From Asticcacaulis currens (lineage in GTDB: Bacteria; Pseudomonadota; Alphaproteobacteria; Caulobacterales; Caulobacteraceae): DNA of 64,000 bases. The notes beneath the pieces were generated by a model, which ran no database searches, was not told where the DNA came from, and saw nothing but the letters and a program-made list of their open reading frames with translations. A program made the position numbers and the translations under genes. The stretch lies in contig NZ_JAQQKW010000006.1 in the NCBI RefSeq assembly GCF_028550395.1, forward strand, positions 1 to 64,000, given 5' to 3'. Each line of letters opens with the position of its first letter. Positions within the stretch are counted from its first letter, which is position 1. Of the stretch, positions 23,491 to 32,121 are shown one piece after another.

Positions 23491-24809
23491 GCGACACCCT
23501 CAGCGCGCTCGATCTGGCCGACGCCATTGCCCGCCGCGAGATCACGGCGGAGGCGGTGGTGCGTCAGGCGGTCGAGGCGGCGCTGAGTGATCCCTTTTGC
23601 GCCTTTACCCGCGTCTTTGCCTCCGAAGCCGTGGCCGCCGCGCAGGCCGTTGATCGCGGTGAGATTTCGGGGCCTCTGGCCGGGGTGCCCTTCGCCGTCA
23701 AGGACCTGTTCGACGTGGCGGGGCAGGTGACGACCGCCGGTGCTAAATTGCGCCTTGGCGCGGCAGCGGCGACGCAGGATGCGGAGGTAGTGCGTCGTGT
23801 GAAGGCCGCCGGTGCTGTGCTGATCGGCACGCTGAATATGGACGAATTTGCCTACGGCTTTGCGACGGTCAATGCCCATTTCGGCACCACGCTGAACCCA
23901 CATGATCCGTCGCGGCTGGCCGGGGGCTCCTCCGGCGGGTCGGCGGCCGCGGTAGCGGCGGGGTTTGTGCCGCTGAGCTTGGGCTCAGACACCAATGGCT
24001 CGGTGCGCGTGCCCGCCTCGCTGTGCGGCGTGTGGGGGATGCGCCCGGCGCAAGGGGCGGTGCCGCTTTCAGGCGTGTTTCCGTTTGTCGAAGCGCTCGA
24101 TACGGTCGGGCCGTTTGCCCGCAGCAGCCGTGACCTGCGCCGCCTGTACGAGGTGCTTGCCGGTGAGGCGCTGACCGGGGACAATCAACCGTTGCGCGTT
24201 GCGCGGCTGGACGGCTTTTTTGCGCGCAATGCCGCCCCGGAAGCCGTGAGCGCCGTCGATACACTGATGGCGCATCTGGGGGGCAGCGCCGTCGCCGATC
24301 TGCCGCAGGCCGAGGCCGGGCGTTCGGCGGGCTTTGTGATGACGGCGGCGCTGGGTGGGGCGCTGCATCTGGACACCTTGCGGGGGCGGGCGCAGGACTA
24401 TGATCCGGCGGTGCGCGACCGGCTGATCGCCGGGGCCATGCTGCCCGCGGCCGTGCTGGATAAGGCACTGCGCTATCGTGATCATTATCGTAAGATTTTC
24501 TATCAACTGTTTGATCAGTTTGACGTTCTGATTACCCCGGCGACGCCCTGTTCCGCCCCGTTGATTGAGGCGGGAACCATCCTGATCGACGGCAAACCGG
24601 CCCCGGCGCGCGCGCATCTGGGGATTTATGCGCAGGCCATTTCGCTGACCGGCGTGCCGGTGATCGCCGCGCCGCTCAAGACCGAGGGCCTGCCCATCGG
24701 CCTGCAAATCATCACGCGACCGGGCCTCGAAGGCGCGCTGTTCGACCTGATGCACCGGCTGGAGGACGCGGGCGTCTTGGGCTTTACGCCACCGGGAGGG
24801 CGCGCATGA
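23487..24809 (+). CDS. hpxY: AtzE/HpxY-type amidase
   Basis: A 440-residue amidase-signature enzyme. The Ser-cisSer-Lys triad is visible: Lys72 (FAVKDLFDV), the cis-Ser in LAGGSSGGSA (148-149) and nucleophile Ser172 in GSDTNGSVRVPASLCG, the AtzE-type form of the motif. AtzE hydrolyses 1-carboxybiuret; HpxY in Klebsiella purine clusters is proposed to act on oxalurate. The neighbours (AtzG, AtzH, HpxW and ureide enzymes) favour the purine role here. Coupled by ATGA overlaps on both sides. Confidence 0.9.
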   Translation: MSDTLSALDLADAIARREITAEAVVRQAVEAALSDPFCAFTRVFASEAVAAAQAVDRGEISGPLAGVPFAVKDLFDVAGQVTTAGAKLRLGAAAATQDAEVVRRVKAAGAVLIGTLNMDEFAYGFATVNAHFGTTLNPHDPSRLAGGSSGGSAAAVAAGFVPLSLGSDTNGSVRVPASLCGVWGMRPAQGAVPLSGVFPFVEALDTVGPFARSSRDLRRLYEVLAGEALTGDNQPLRVARLDGFFARNAAPEAVSAVDTLMAHLGGSAVADLPQAEAGRSAGFVMTAALGGALHLDTLRGRAQDYDPAVRDRLIAGAMLPAAVLDKALRYRDHYRKIFYQLFDQFDVLITPATPCSAPLIEAGTILIDGKPAPARAHLGIYAQAISLTGVPVIAAPLKTEGLPIGLQIITRPGLEGALFDLMHRLEDAGVLGFTPPGGRA

Positions 24810-26380
24810 TCCATACGGCGGCATCGCTCAGGGGCATGGTCACGGCGCCGCACCATCTGGCGGCGCAGGCGGGGCTCGATATCCTCAAACGCGGCGGCAC
24901 GGCCATCGAGGCAGCCGTGGCCACGGCAGCAGCGCTGGCCGTCGTCTATCCGCACATGAATTCCATCGGCGGCGACAGCTTCTGGATCGTGCGCGAACCC
25001 GACGGGTCTGTGCACGGCGTCAGCGCCTGCGGCGCGACGGCGCAAGGGGCCACGCTCGACCTCTATCAGGGCCATGACCGCGTACCCTGGCGCGGGCCTT
25101 TGGCGGCCAATACGGTTGCTGGCACTGTCTCCGGTTGGGAGGCGCTGTTGCAGCGGGTGGCCGATCCCCTGCCGCTGGAGGCGCTGCTGGAAGCGGCCAT
25201 CCATTACGCCGAAACGGGTGTTGTGGTGACCAAAGGCGGAGCCGACATCGCCGCTGCCAAGGACGCCGAGCTGAAGGATCAGTACGGCTATGGGGCGGCG
25301 TTCCGGTCTGATCATCAACCCTTGAAAGAGGGCGCGATCCTCACGCAACCGGCTCTGGCGACCACGCTGAAAGCGCTGGCAGCCAGGGGACTGCGCGATT
25401 TCTACGAAGGCGATCTGGCGCGCGTCATTGCGGCCGATCTCGGTCGCGCCGGGTCGCCGGTCTCTGGCGACGATTTGCGCGCCCACCGCGCCACGACGCC
25501 CGTGCCGCTGACCACGCGCCTTCGTGGGACGCAGCTTTACAATATGACCCCGCCGACGCAGGGCTTTGCGTCCTTGCTGATACTGGCCCTGTACGACCGG
25601 TTGGGGGTTAAGGGACACGACCATTTCGACCATCTGCACGGCCTGATCGAAGCCACCAAACAGGCGTTTTTGCTGCGTGATCAGCATATTGGCGACCCGG
25701 CCTATATGGATTTCGACGCGCAGGCCCTGCTGTCCGACGCAGCGGCGCTCGACGCGCTGGCGGCGACCATCGACCGCGCGCAGGCCCTGCCGTGGCCCTA
25801 TGAGCCGCAACAGGGCGACACGGTGTGGTTCGGGGCTATTGACGCCGAAGGTCGTGCCGTAAGTGCCATTCAGAGCACCTATTTCGAGTTCGGTTCGGGC
25901 CTCGTCCTGCCGGAAACGGGCATTATCTGGCAGAACCGCGGGGCGTCGTTCCGTCTGGCCGAAAGCGGCTGGAACGCCCTGAAGCCGGGGCGCAAGCCGT
26001 TTCACACGCTTAATCCGGCGCTGGCGGTCTTTGAGGACGGACGGGTGATGAGCTATGGCACGATGGGCGGTGAGGGGCAGCCGCAGACGCAAGCCGCTGT
26101 TTTCAGCCGTTACAACGCCGGTATGCCCTTACAAGCCGCCCTCACCGCGCCGCGCTGGCTTCTGGGCAAGACCTGGGGCGAGGAGAGCGTCTCGCTCAAG
26201 CTCGAAGGCCGGTTTGAGGCGGAGTTAATTGAGAGCTTAAAGAAAGCGGGGCATCAGACGGAAATCGTAGCTGATTTCACCTCTATGATGGGTCATGCCG
26301 GGGCGCTGGTGCGTCATGCCGACGGGCGTATCGAAGGGGCCACCGATCCGCGTTCGAATGGCGGGGTGGCCGCATGGTAG
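24806..26380 (+). CDS. hpxW: HpxW-like oxamate amidohydrolase (gamma-glutamyltransferase fold)
   Basis: A 524-residue Ntn-hydrolase of the gamma-glutamyltranspeptidase family with no signal peptide. The self-processing site is PQQGDTVWFGAIDAEG, with Thr as the new N-terminal nucleophile of the small subunit. The conserved GGEGQPQTQAAVFSRY follows. Klebsiella HpxW is a member that hydrolyses oxamate to oxalate and ammonia at the end of urate breakdown. Position between the AtzE-like amidase and allantoate amidohydrolase supports the same role. Start overlaps the previous stop (ATGA). Confidence 0.88.
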   Translation: MIHTAASLRGMVTAPHHLAAQAGLDILKRGGTAIEAAVATAAALAVVYPHMNSIGGDSFWIVREPDGSVHGVSACGATAQGATLDLYQGHDRVPWRGPLAANTVAGTVSGWEALLQRVADPLPLEALLEAAIHYAETGVVVTKGGADIAAAKDAELKDQYGYGAAFRSDHQPLKEGAILTQPALATTLKALAARGLRDFYEGDLARVIAADLGRAGSPVSGDDLRAHRATTPVPLTTRLRGTQLYNMTPPTQGFASLLILALYDRLGVKGHDHFDHLHGLIEATKQAFLLRDQHIGDPAYMDFDAQALLSDAAALDALAATIDRAQALPWPYEPQQGDTVWFGAIDAEGRAVSAIQSTYFEFGSGLVLPETGIIWQNRGASFRLAESGWNALKPGRKPFHTLNPALAVFEDGRVMSYGTMGGEGQPQTQAAVFSRYNAGMPLQAALTAPRWLLGKTWGEESVSLKLEGRFEAELIESLKKAGHQTEIVADFTSMMGHAGALVRHADGRIEGATDPRSNGGVAAW

Positions 26381-27750
26381 AGGTGGGCGGATACCGCGCC
26401 GTCGCCCGCTGCGACGCCCTCAGACGCCCGCCGTTCAGCGAGGTGGCGGACAGCCTGTTCCGGCCTTACCTCAGCGAGGCGCACCGCGCGACGCTGGCGC
26501 AAGTACGCGAGTGGATGGAGGCGGCGGGCATGGCCGTGCGCCTTGATCCGGCAGGCAATCTGATCGGGCGGTATGAGACCGCCACTATACCTCCCCAGCT
26601 TGCTGGGGAGGGGGACCGCACGACGCGCGCAGCGCGAGATGCGGTGGTGGGGGCCGACTCCGATGTTAACCCCCCTCCGCCGATTCCGGCGGTATCCCCC
26701 CTGATATCAGGGGGGATGCTAAAACAGAAATCCCTCATCCTCGCCTCGCACATCGACTCGGTGCGCGACGCCGGGGCCTATGACGGGCCGCTGGGGATCA
26801 TGCTGGCAATCGAGGTCGTGGCCGCCCTGCACGCGCAAAACAAGCGCCTGCCGTTTGCCATCGAGGTCTATGCCTTTGGCGACGAGGAGGGCTCGCGCTT
26901 TCCGGCCTCCATGCTCTGTTCGCGCGCCGTGTGCGGGCAGGTGGCGCGGGCCCAGCTTGATGTCGCCGACCGCGACGGCATCACCTTAGCCAGGGCGCTG
27001 AGCGATTTTGGACTGGATATCGATCGTTTTACGGAGGCGCGCCGCGACCCGTCCGAGCTGATCGGTTATGTCGAAGCCCATATCGAACAGGGGCCGGTGC
27101 TGGAGGCCGAAGGGCTGGCGCTGGGCGTGGTCACCGCCATTGCCTGTCAGAGACGCTATGCGGTGACGGTCACGGGCGTCGCCGGTCACGCCGGGACCAA
27201 CAGTATGGTCCTTCGCAAGGACGCGCTCACCGCCGCAGCGGAAATGGCGCTGGCGGTCGAAACCATAGGTCGCGCTGGGCTGGACGATCTGGTGGCCACG
27301 GTCGGGCGCTTCACGGTCGCGCCCAATGCGCCCAATGTCGTACCGGGCGAGGTGGTCTTCACCATCGACGTGCGGGCGGGCGAAGAGGCCCCGCGCAACG
27401 TCGCCGCCTCTGCCATCCTCAGCCGCATCGAGGCCATTGCCGCCGCGCGCGGGGTGACGGTGGCGCACCAGCTGATCCACGACCTCCCCCCCGCACCCTG
27501 CGACCCGTCAATGATGGATTTATTGTCCGAAGCCGTGCGTGAGGCCGGTCACACCCCGCGCCGTCTGGTGTCAGGCGCGGGCCATGACGCCATGGTCTTT
27601 GCCGGTGTGACGCCCACCGCCATGCTGTTTATTCGCTGCAAGGACGGAATCAGCCACAATCCTTTGGAAGCCGTCGAGCCGGCCGACGCCGAAGCGGCGT
27701 TTCAGGCGCTCTACGGCCTTGTACTCAAACTGGGGGAAGCCTCCGCATGA
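26374..27750 (+). CDS. Allantoate amidohydrolase (HpxK/AllC type) with in-frame repeat insert
   Basis: A 458-residue M20 zinc hydrolase that removes carbamate/ammonia from allantoate. Metal and catalytic motifs: LILASHIDSVRDAGAYDGPLGIM (His and Asp ligands), FGDEEGSRFPASM (catalytic Glu-Glu), YVEAHIEQGPVLE and VSGAGHDAM. Family members are about 410 residues; this one has about 40 extra between GRYET (residue 69) and SLILASHID. The extra DNA, 26590-26717, is a set of perfect palindromes that adds no stop codon or frame shift. The gene overlaps hpxW by 7 bases. Whether the insert is tolerated cannot be seen from sequence, but the catalytic residues are intact. Confidence 0.9.
   Translation: MVEVGGYRAVARCDALRRPPFSEVADSLFRPYLSEAHRATLAQVREWMEAAGMAVRLDPAGNLIGRYETATIPPQLAGEGDRTTRAARDAVVGADSDVNPPPPIPAVSPLISGGMLKQKSLILASHIDSVRDAGAYDGPLGIMLAIEVVAALHAQNKRLPFAIEVYAFGDEEGSRFPASMLCSRAVCGQVARAQLDVADRDGITLARALSDFGLDIDRFTEARRDPSELIGYVEAHIEQGPVLEAEGLALGVVTAIACQRRYAVTVTGVAGHAGTNSMVLRKDALTAAAEMALAVETIGRAGLDDLVATVGRFTVAPNAPNVVPGEVVFTIDVRAGEEAPRNVAASAILSRIEAIAAARGVTVAHQLIHDLPPAPCDPSMMDLLSEAVREAGHTPRRLVSGAGHDAMVFAGVTPTAMLFIRCKDGISHNPLEAVEPADAEAAFQALYGLVLKLGEASA
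26590..26717. repeat. Palindromic repeat element inside the allantoate amidohydrolase gene
   Basis: Three palindromes lie in about 130 bp of coding sequence: CCTCCCCAGC/GCTGGGGAGG (26590-26599 and 26602-26611), CCGCC/GGCGG (26677-26692) and the perfect 24-bp dyad from ATCCCCCCTGAT (26694-26705) to 26717. The same kind of 'cctcccc...ggggagg' units occurs in intergenic positions of this window (20621, 38160-38372, 45473). The frame reads through into IPPQLAGEG...VNPPPPIPAVSPLISGG, which has no counterpart in the family. Confidence 0.8.
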
Positions 27751-28970
27751 CCGACTATTTCGGTGAGATCAATCCGCCGCAACGCCTGCTGATGGGGCCG
27801 GGGCCGGTCAATGCCCACCCGCGCGTGCTGCGCGCCATGTCGGCGGACCTTCTGGGGCAGTTCGACCCGGAAATGACCGCCTATATGAACGAAACCATGG
27901 CGCTCTATCGGCAGGTCTTCCGCACGCAGAACCGCTGGACCTTGCTGATCGATGGCACAGCGCGGGCGGCGATCGAGGCGGCGCTGGTGTCGCTGATCAC
28001 ACCGCAATCGAAGGTGCTGATCGTGCGCTTTGGCCGCTTTGGCTTGCTGCTGACCGAAATTTGCGAGCGGCTGGGTGCGGCCTATGCGACGGTGGATGCG
28101 CCCTGGGGTGAGGTGGTGCCGATGGCCGCCATCCGCGAAGAGGCGCTGGCGTACCGTCCGGATGTGATCGCCTGCGTGCACGGCGACACCTCCACCACCA
28201 TGGCGCAGCCGCTGGATGGGCTGGGTGAGTTGTGCCGTGAGATCGGGGCCTTTTCCTATGTCGATGCCACGGCGACGCTGGGCGGGATGCCGATTGAGAC
28301 CGACGGCTGGGGCGTCGATATCGTTACGGCGGGCTTGCAGAAATGTCTGGGCGGGCCGTCGGGTTCGGCGCCGATCACGATTTCCGACCGCGCGGCCGAG
28401 TTCATCTTTTCGCGCCGCCACACCGAAAAGGGCATCCGCGCCGCCGATGCCGAAGACGGCCACCGCCCGCGTATAGGCTCCAACTATTTCGATCTGGCCA
28501 TGATCATGGACTACTGGTCCGAAAAGCGGCTGAACCACCATACCGAGGCCACGACCATGCTTTACGGGGCGCGCGAATGCGCCCGCGTGGCGCTTCAGGA
28601 GGGGCTTGAGGCCCGCTTTGACCGCCATACAAGGGCCGGGGCGGCTATGACGGCGGGGCTGCGCGCCATGGGGCTGCGCGTCTATGGCGATGACCGCTAC
28701 CGCATGACCAATGTGACCGGCGTGTACATCCCCAAAGGCCTTGATGGCGGGCGCGTGCGTCAGCGGATGCGCGAAGACTTCGAAATCGAGATCGGCACGG
28801 CCTTTGGCCCCTTGCAGGGGCAGATCTGGCGCATCGGGGCCATGGGCTATAACGCCATGAAGTCCAAGGTGCTGACGACCCTGGCCGCGCTTGAGGCCTG
28901 TCTGGTCGCCGAAGGGGTGGCGGTCAATCTGGGGGCTGCGGTCCCCGCCGCGCGGGAGGTGTGGGGATGA
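27747..28970 (+). CDS. pucG: (S)-Ureidoglycine-glyoxylate aminotransferase
   Basis: A 407-residue class V PLP aminotransferase of the alanine-glyoxylate group. PLP lysine is Lys199 in DIVTAGLQKCLGGPSG; Asp173 in SYVDATATLGG binds the pyridine nitrogen. PucG-type enzymes move the amino group of ureidoglycine to glyoxylate, giving oxalurate and glycine. This is consistent with the oxalurate and oxamate enzymes in the same operon. ATGA overlap with the previous gene and a 10-base overlap with the next. Confidence 0.9.
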   Translation: MTDYFGEINPPQRLLMGPGPVNAHPRVLRAMSADLLGQFDPEMTAYMNETMALYRQVFRTQNRWTLLIDGTARAAIEAALVSLITPQSKVLIVRFGRFGLLLTEICERLGAAYATVDAPWGEVVPMAAIREEALAYRPDVIACVHGDTSTTMAQPLDGLGELCREIGAFSYVDATATLGGMPIETDGWGVDIVTAGLQKCLGGPSGSAPITISDRAAEFIFSRRHTEKGIRAADAEDGHRPRIGSNYFDLAMIMDYWSEKRLNHHTEATTMLYGARECARVALQEGLEARFDRHTRAGAAMTAGLRAMGLRVYGDDRYRMTNVTGVYIPKGLDGGRVRQRMREDFEIEIGTAFGPLQGQIWRIGAMGYNAMKSKVLTTLAALEACLVAEGVAVNLGAAVPAAREVWG

Positions 28971-29860
28971 CCCCGCGTGACCTGATCGGCTATGGTCCGA
29001 CACCCCCCGATGCGCAGTGGCCGGACGGGGCGCGCATCGCTGTGCAGTTCGTTATCAATTACGAAGAGGGTGGCGAAAACTCGGTCCTCAATGGTGACAA
29101 GGGGTCTGAGGCCTTCCTGTCCGAAATGGTGGGTGCCCAAAGCCATATCGGCGCGCGGGCCATGGCCATGGAAAGCCTTTATGAATACGGCGCGCGCGCC
29201 GGTTTCTGGCGGCTGCACCGCATATTTACCGAACGCAAGGCCCCGGTCACCGTCTATGGCGTGGCCACGGCGATGCAGATGAACCCGGCGGCGGTTGAGG
29301 CCATGCTGACCGCCGAGTGGGAGATCGCCAGCCACGGCTACCGCTGGATCGACTATCAAAACGTGCCGGAAGAGGTGGAGCGCGACCATATCCACAAGGC
29401 CGTAGAGCTGCACACGCAACTGACCGGGGCGCGGCCTCTGGGCTGGTATCAGGGGCGCACCTCGCCCCAAACGGCGCGGCTGGTGGTCGAGGAGGGCGGC
29501 TTTGTCTATGACGCCGACTCTTACGCCGACGATCTGCCCTATTACGACACGCGATACGGCAAAGCCCAACTGATCGTGCCCTATACGCTGGACGCCAACG
29601 ATATGAAGTTCGTGGCCTATAACGGCTTTGCCGACGCCGAACCCTTCTATCGCTACCTGCGCGACACGTTCGATCAGTTGTACGCCGAAGGCAGCCGCAT
29701 GATGTCGATTGGCCTGCATGGGCGCATTGCGGGTAAGCCGGCGCGGGCCGCCGCCGTGGCGCGCTTCCTCGACCACGTGCTGAGCCACGACAAGGTGTGG
29801 GTGACGCGTCGCATCGACATCGCCCGTCACTGGCTGAAGGTGCATCCCCATGCAGCTTAA
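28961..29860 (+). CDS. puuE: Allantoinase, polysaccharide-deacetylase type
   Basis: A 299-residue PuuE-type allantoinase, unrelated to the amidohydrolase AllB. Recognised by DLIGYGPTPPDAQWPDGARIAVQFVINYEEGGENSVLNGD, the NodB-like core IASHGYRWIDYQNVPEEVERDHI and WYQGRTSPQTARL. It opens allantoin to allantoate and usually needs no metal. Overlaps the genes on both sides. Confidence 0.95.
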   Translation: MGMTPRDLIGYGPTPPDAQWPDGARIAVQFVINYEEGGENSVLNGDKGSEAFLSEMVGAQSHIGARAMAMESLYEYGARAGFWRLHRIFTERKAPVTVYGVATAMQMNPAAVEAMLTAEWEIASHGYRWIDYQNVPEEVERDHIHKAVELHTQLTGARPLGWYQGRTSPQTARLVVEEGGFVYDADSYADDLPYYDTRYGKAQLIVPYTLDANDMKFVAYNGFADAEPFYRYLRDTFDQLYAEGSRMMSIGLHGRIAGKPARAAAVARFLDHVLSHDKVWVTRRIDIARHWLKVHPHAA

Positions 29861-30230
29861 CGATCCTGTTCTCCTGAAAGAGGTGACCGAGGCCTTCTAC
29901 GCCTATGAGGCGGCGCTGATGGCCGACGACATCCCGGCCATGGACCGCCTGTTTCGTGAGGCCCCGGAAACCATCCGCTTCGGCGTGGGCGAGGTGCTGT
30001 ACGGCATCGAAGCCATACGCGCCTTCCGCCAGGGCCGGGGCGGCTCGCCGCAGCGCAAACTGGGCCGGGTCGAGATCACCGTCTATGGCGACGCCTTCGC
30101 TACCGCCCATGCCGAGTTTTTCCGGGACAACGCCGACCGTAGGGGGCGCCAGTCGCAGGCCTGGGGGCGCTTTGCCGACGGTTGGAAGGTGGTGTCGGCG
30201 CATGTGTCGATTGAGGGGGCGACATCATGA
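29850..30230 (+). CDS. hpxZ: AtzH/HpxZ-like protein (DUF3225, SnoaL fold)
   Basis: A 126-residue NTF2-like protein (MQLNDPVLLKEVTEAFYAYEAALMADDIPAMDRLF... LYGIEAIRAFRQGRG ... QSQAWGRFADGWKVVSAHVS). AtzH-type proteins accompany AtzE/HpxY amidases and form a decameric ring of NTF2 folds; the biochemical role is unclear, perhaps removing a toxic or wrong intermediate. Overlaps puuE by 11 bases and uraD by 4. Confidence 0.88.
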   Translation: MQLNDPVLLKEVTEAFYAYEAALMADDIPAMDRLFREAPETIRFGVGEVLYGIEAIRAFRQGRGGSPQRKLGRVEITVYGDAFATAHAEFFRDNADRRGRQSQAWGRFADGWKVVSAHVSIEGATS

Positions 30231-30730
30231 GCGATTTCAACCAATTGACTCGTAAAGCCTTTATCGAACGCTTCGGCCTGTTGTTCGAGCACAGCCCGTG
30301 GATCGTGGCGCAGGCCGAGACGATGCGGCCGTTCAAAGACCTAGCGGCGCTGCACGCCGGGTTGACGAAGGTGGTGGCGCACGCCGGGCCGGAGGCGCAA
30401 CTGGCCCTGCTGCGCGCCCACCCCAAGCTGGCCGACAAGGCGCAGGTGAAGGCCGGTCTGACGAAGGAGTCGGCTTCGGAACAGGCGTCGGTGGGGCTCA
30501 ATGCCCTGACGGAGGCCGAATTTGCGCGGTTTCATGAGTTGAACACCGCCTATGAGGCGCGCTTTGGTTTCCCCTTTATACTCTGTGTGCGGCTGGCCGG
30601 GGGCAAGGCGGATATCCTCGCGGCGATGGAGGCGCGGCTCGGCAACGACCCGCAGACAGAGTTTAGCACGGCCCTGGCGGAGGTGGATAAGATCGTCTGG
30701 CTGCGCCTCAAAGATGTGGAGGGCGCATGA
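30227..30730 (+). CDS. uraD: OHCU decarboxylase
   Basis: A 167-residue all-alpha enzyme (2-oxo-4-hydroxy-4-carboxy-5-ureidoimidazoline decarboxylase) that gives S-allantoin. Signature segments: FEHSPWIVAQAE, HPKLADK (catalytic His region), ESASEQASVGLNAL and FPFILCVRLAGG. It works after UraH. ATGA overlaps on both sides. Confidence 0.95.
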   Translation: MSDFNQLTRKAFIERFGLLFEHSPWIVAQAETMRPFKDLAALHAGLTKVVAHAGPEAQLALLRAHPKLADKAQVKAGLTKESASEQASVGLNALTEAEFARFHELNTAYEARFGFPFILCVRLAGGKADILAAMEARLGNDPQTEFSTALAEVDKIVWLRLKDVEGA

Positions 30731-32121
30731 GCCTCGAAGCCCATAATGCCCGCGTCCGGCACGACCTTGAGGCGCTGGGCTATCCCGGCAGCGACTGGCT
30801 GAGCCCGGCGACGCATCCGGAAGGTCCGGTGCACGACGTCATCATCATCGGCGGGGGGCAGTCGGGCCTCAGCGCCGCCTTCGCGCTGAAGCGCGAGCGC
30901 ATCCACAACCTGCTGATCCTCGATGAGAGCGCCGAAGGCTTTGAAGGACCGTGGGAAACCTATGCCCGCATGATGACCCTGCGCACGCCCAAGGGCATCA
31001 CCTCGATAGATATGGGCGTCCCCTCCCTGACCTTCCGCGCCTTCTGGGAGGCGCAGCACGGGGCCGAAGGCTGGGCGCGGCTTGACAAGATACCGCGCGG
31101 CGACTGGATGGCCTATCTGCGCTGGTACCGCCGCGTGCTGGACCTGCCGGTCAGAAACGGCGTGCGGGTCAGCGATATCGAGCCCATAGACGGCCTGTTC
31201 CGCGTGCACGCTTCGGATGGCAACTATCTGGCGCGCAAGGTCATTCTGGCCACCGGGATTCAGGGCGGCGGCGGCTGGCATACGCCGCAGATGATCAGGG
31301 GCCTGCCGCGGCATCTTTACGCTCACACCTCTGAGCCCATCGACGTGGCGGCGCTGACAGGCAAGCGCATCGGCATTTTGGGAGGCGGGGCCTCGGCCTT
31401 TGACAATGCCCACCATCTGCTCGACGCCGGGGCCGCCGAAGCGCACGTCTTTGTGCGGCGTGAGGCCCTGCCGCGCATCAACCCTATCCGGCACATGGAG
31501 GCGGCGGGCCTGATCCCGCGCTTTGCCGCGCTCAGCGACGGCGAAAAATACGCCGCCATGTCGCACTTTTTCAAATTCAATCAACCGCCGACCAATGACA
31601 CCTTCAACCGGGCGGCGGCCTTTGCGGGCTTCCGCCTGCACACGGGTTCGCCCTGGCAGGGCGTGCGCGAAGACGGGGGGCAGGCGGTGGTGACGACGCC
31701 CAAAGGCGAGCACGCGTTCGACTTTCTGGTCATTTCCACCGGTCTGGTCACCGATCCGGCGCTGCGGCCCGAACTGCGGCGACTGGAGCCGGGCATTGCG
31801 CGCTGGGCCGATGTCTATGCGGCCCCGGAGGCGATCAGGAACCCGCTGCTTGACGCCCATCCCTATCTGGGCGCAGGCTTCACCTTCACCGGGCGCGACC
31901 CTGAGTGGCAGGCGAAACTGCATGGCCTGTTTGCCTTCAACTATTCGGCCCTGATCAATTTCGGCCTGTCGGCCTCGGCCCTGTCAGGGCTGAAATACGC
32001 CCTGCCGAAGCTGGCCAGCGCCGTGGCCGATCAGTTGTTCCTCGATCAGAAGACGGCCTGCCTCGACGCCTATTTTGCCTATGATGAGCCGGAATTTGTC
32101 GGCGAGTGGAGCGCCTCATGA
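30727..32121 (+). CDS. FAD/NAD(P)-binding oxidoreductase in the urate-oxidase position
   Basis: A 464-residue two-dinucleotide-binding-domain flavoprotein. FAD fold IIIGGGQSGLSAAFAL (39-54); ATGIQGGGGW (175-184); NAD(P) fold KRIGILGGGASAFDNA (213-228); a second flavin-side motif FLVISTGLVTD. The layout is like flavin-containing monooxygenases. It lies directly between uraD and uraH, the genes that handle the product of urate oxidation, and no Uox, HpxO or PuuD homologue is present in the window. It is therefore a candidate urate hydroxylase, though it is a different fold class from HpxO. The role is inferred from context only. Confidence 0.85.
   Translation: MSLEAHNARVRHDLEALGYPGSDWLSPATHPEGPVHDVIIIGGGQSGLSAAFALKRERIHNLLILDESAEGFEGPWETYARMMTLRTPKGITSIDMGVPSLTFRAFWEAQHGAEGWARLDKIPRGDWMAYLRWYRRVLDLPVRNGVRVSDIEPIDGLFRVHASDGNYLARKVILATGIQGGGGWHTPQMIRGLPRHLYAHTSEPIDVAALTGKRIGILGGGASAFDNAHHLLDAGAAEAHVFVRREALPRINPIRHMEAAGLIPRFAALSDGEKYAAMSHFFKFNQPPTNDTFNRAAAFAGFRLHTGSPWQGVREDGGQAVVTTPKGEHAFDFLVISTGLVTDPALRPELRRLEPGIARWADVYAAPEAIRNPLLDAHPYLGAGFTFTGRDPEWQAKLHGLFAFNYSALINFGLSASALSGLKYALPKLASAVADQLFLDQKTACLDAYFAYDEPEFVGEWSAS

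Noticed and set aside
24626-26092. A 488-codon open frame on the minus strand
   Set aside because: It is antisense to the hpxW/hpxY-type genes. Its residue make-up (Arg/Gln/Gly-rich) is typical of shadow frames in GC-rich DNA.
27711-29003. A 430-codon open frame on the minus strand
   Set aside because: Antisense to pucG, which has an intact PLP site.
30550-31923. A 457-codon open frame on the minus strand
   Set aside because: Antisense to the FAD oxidoreductase and uraD, with no recognisable domain.
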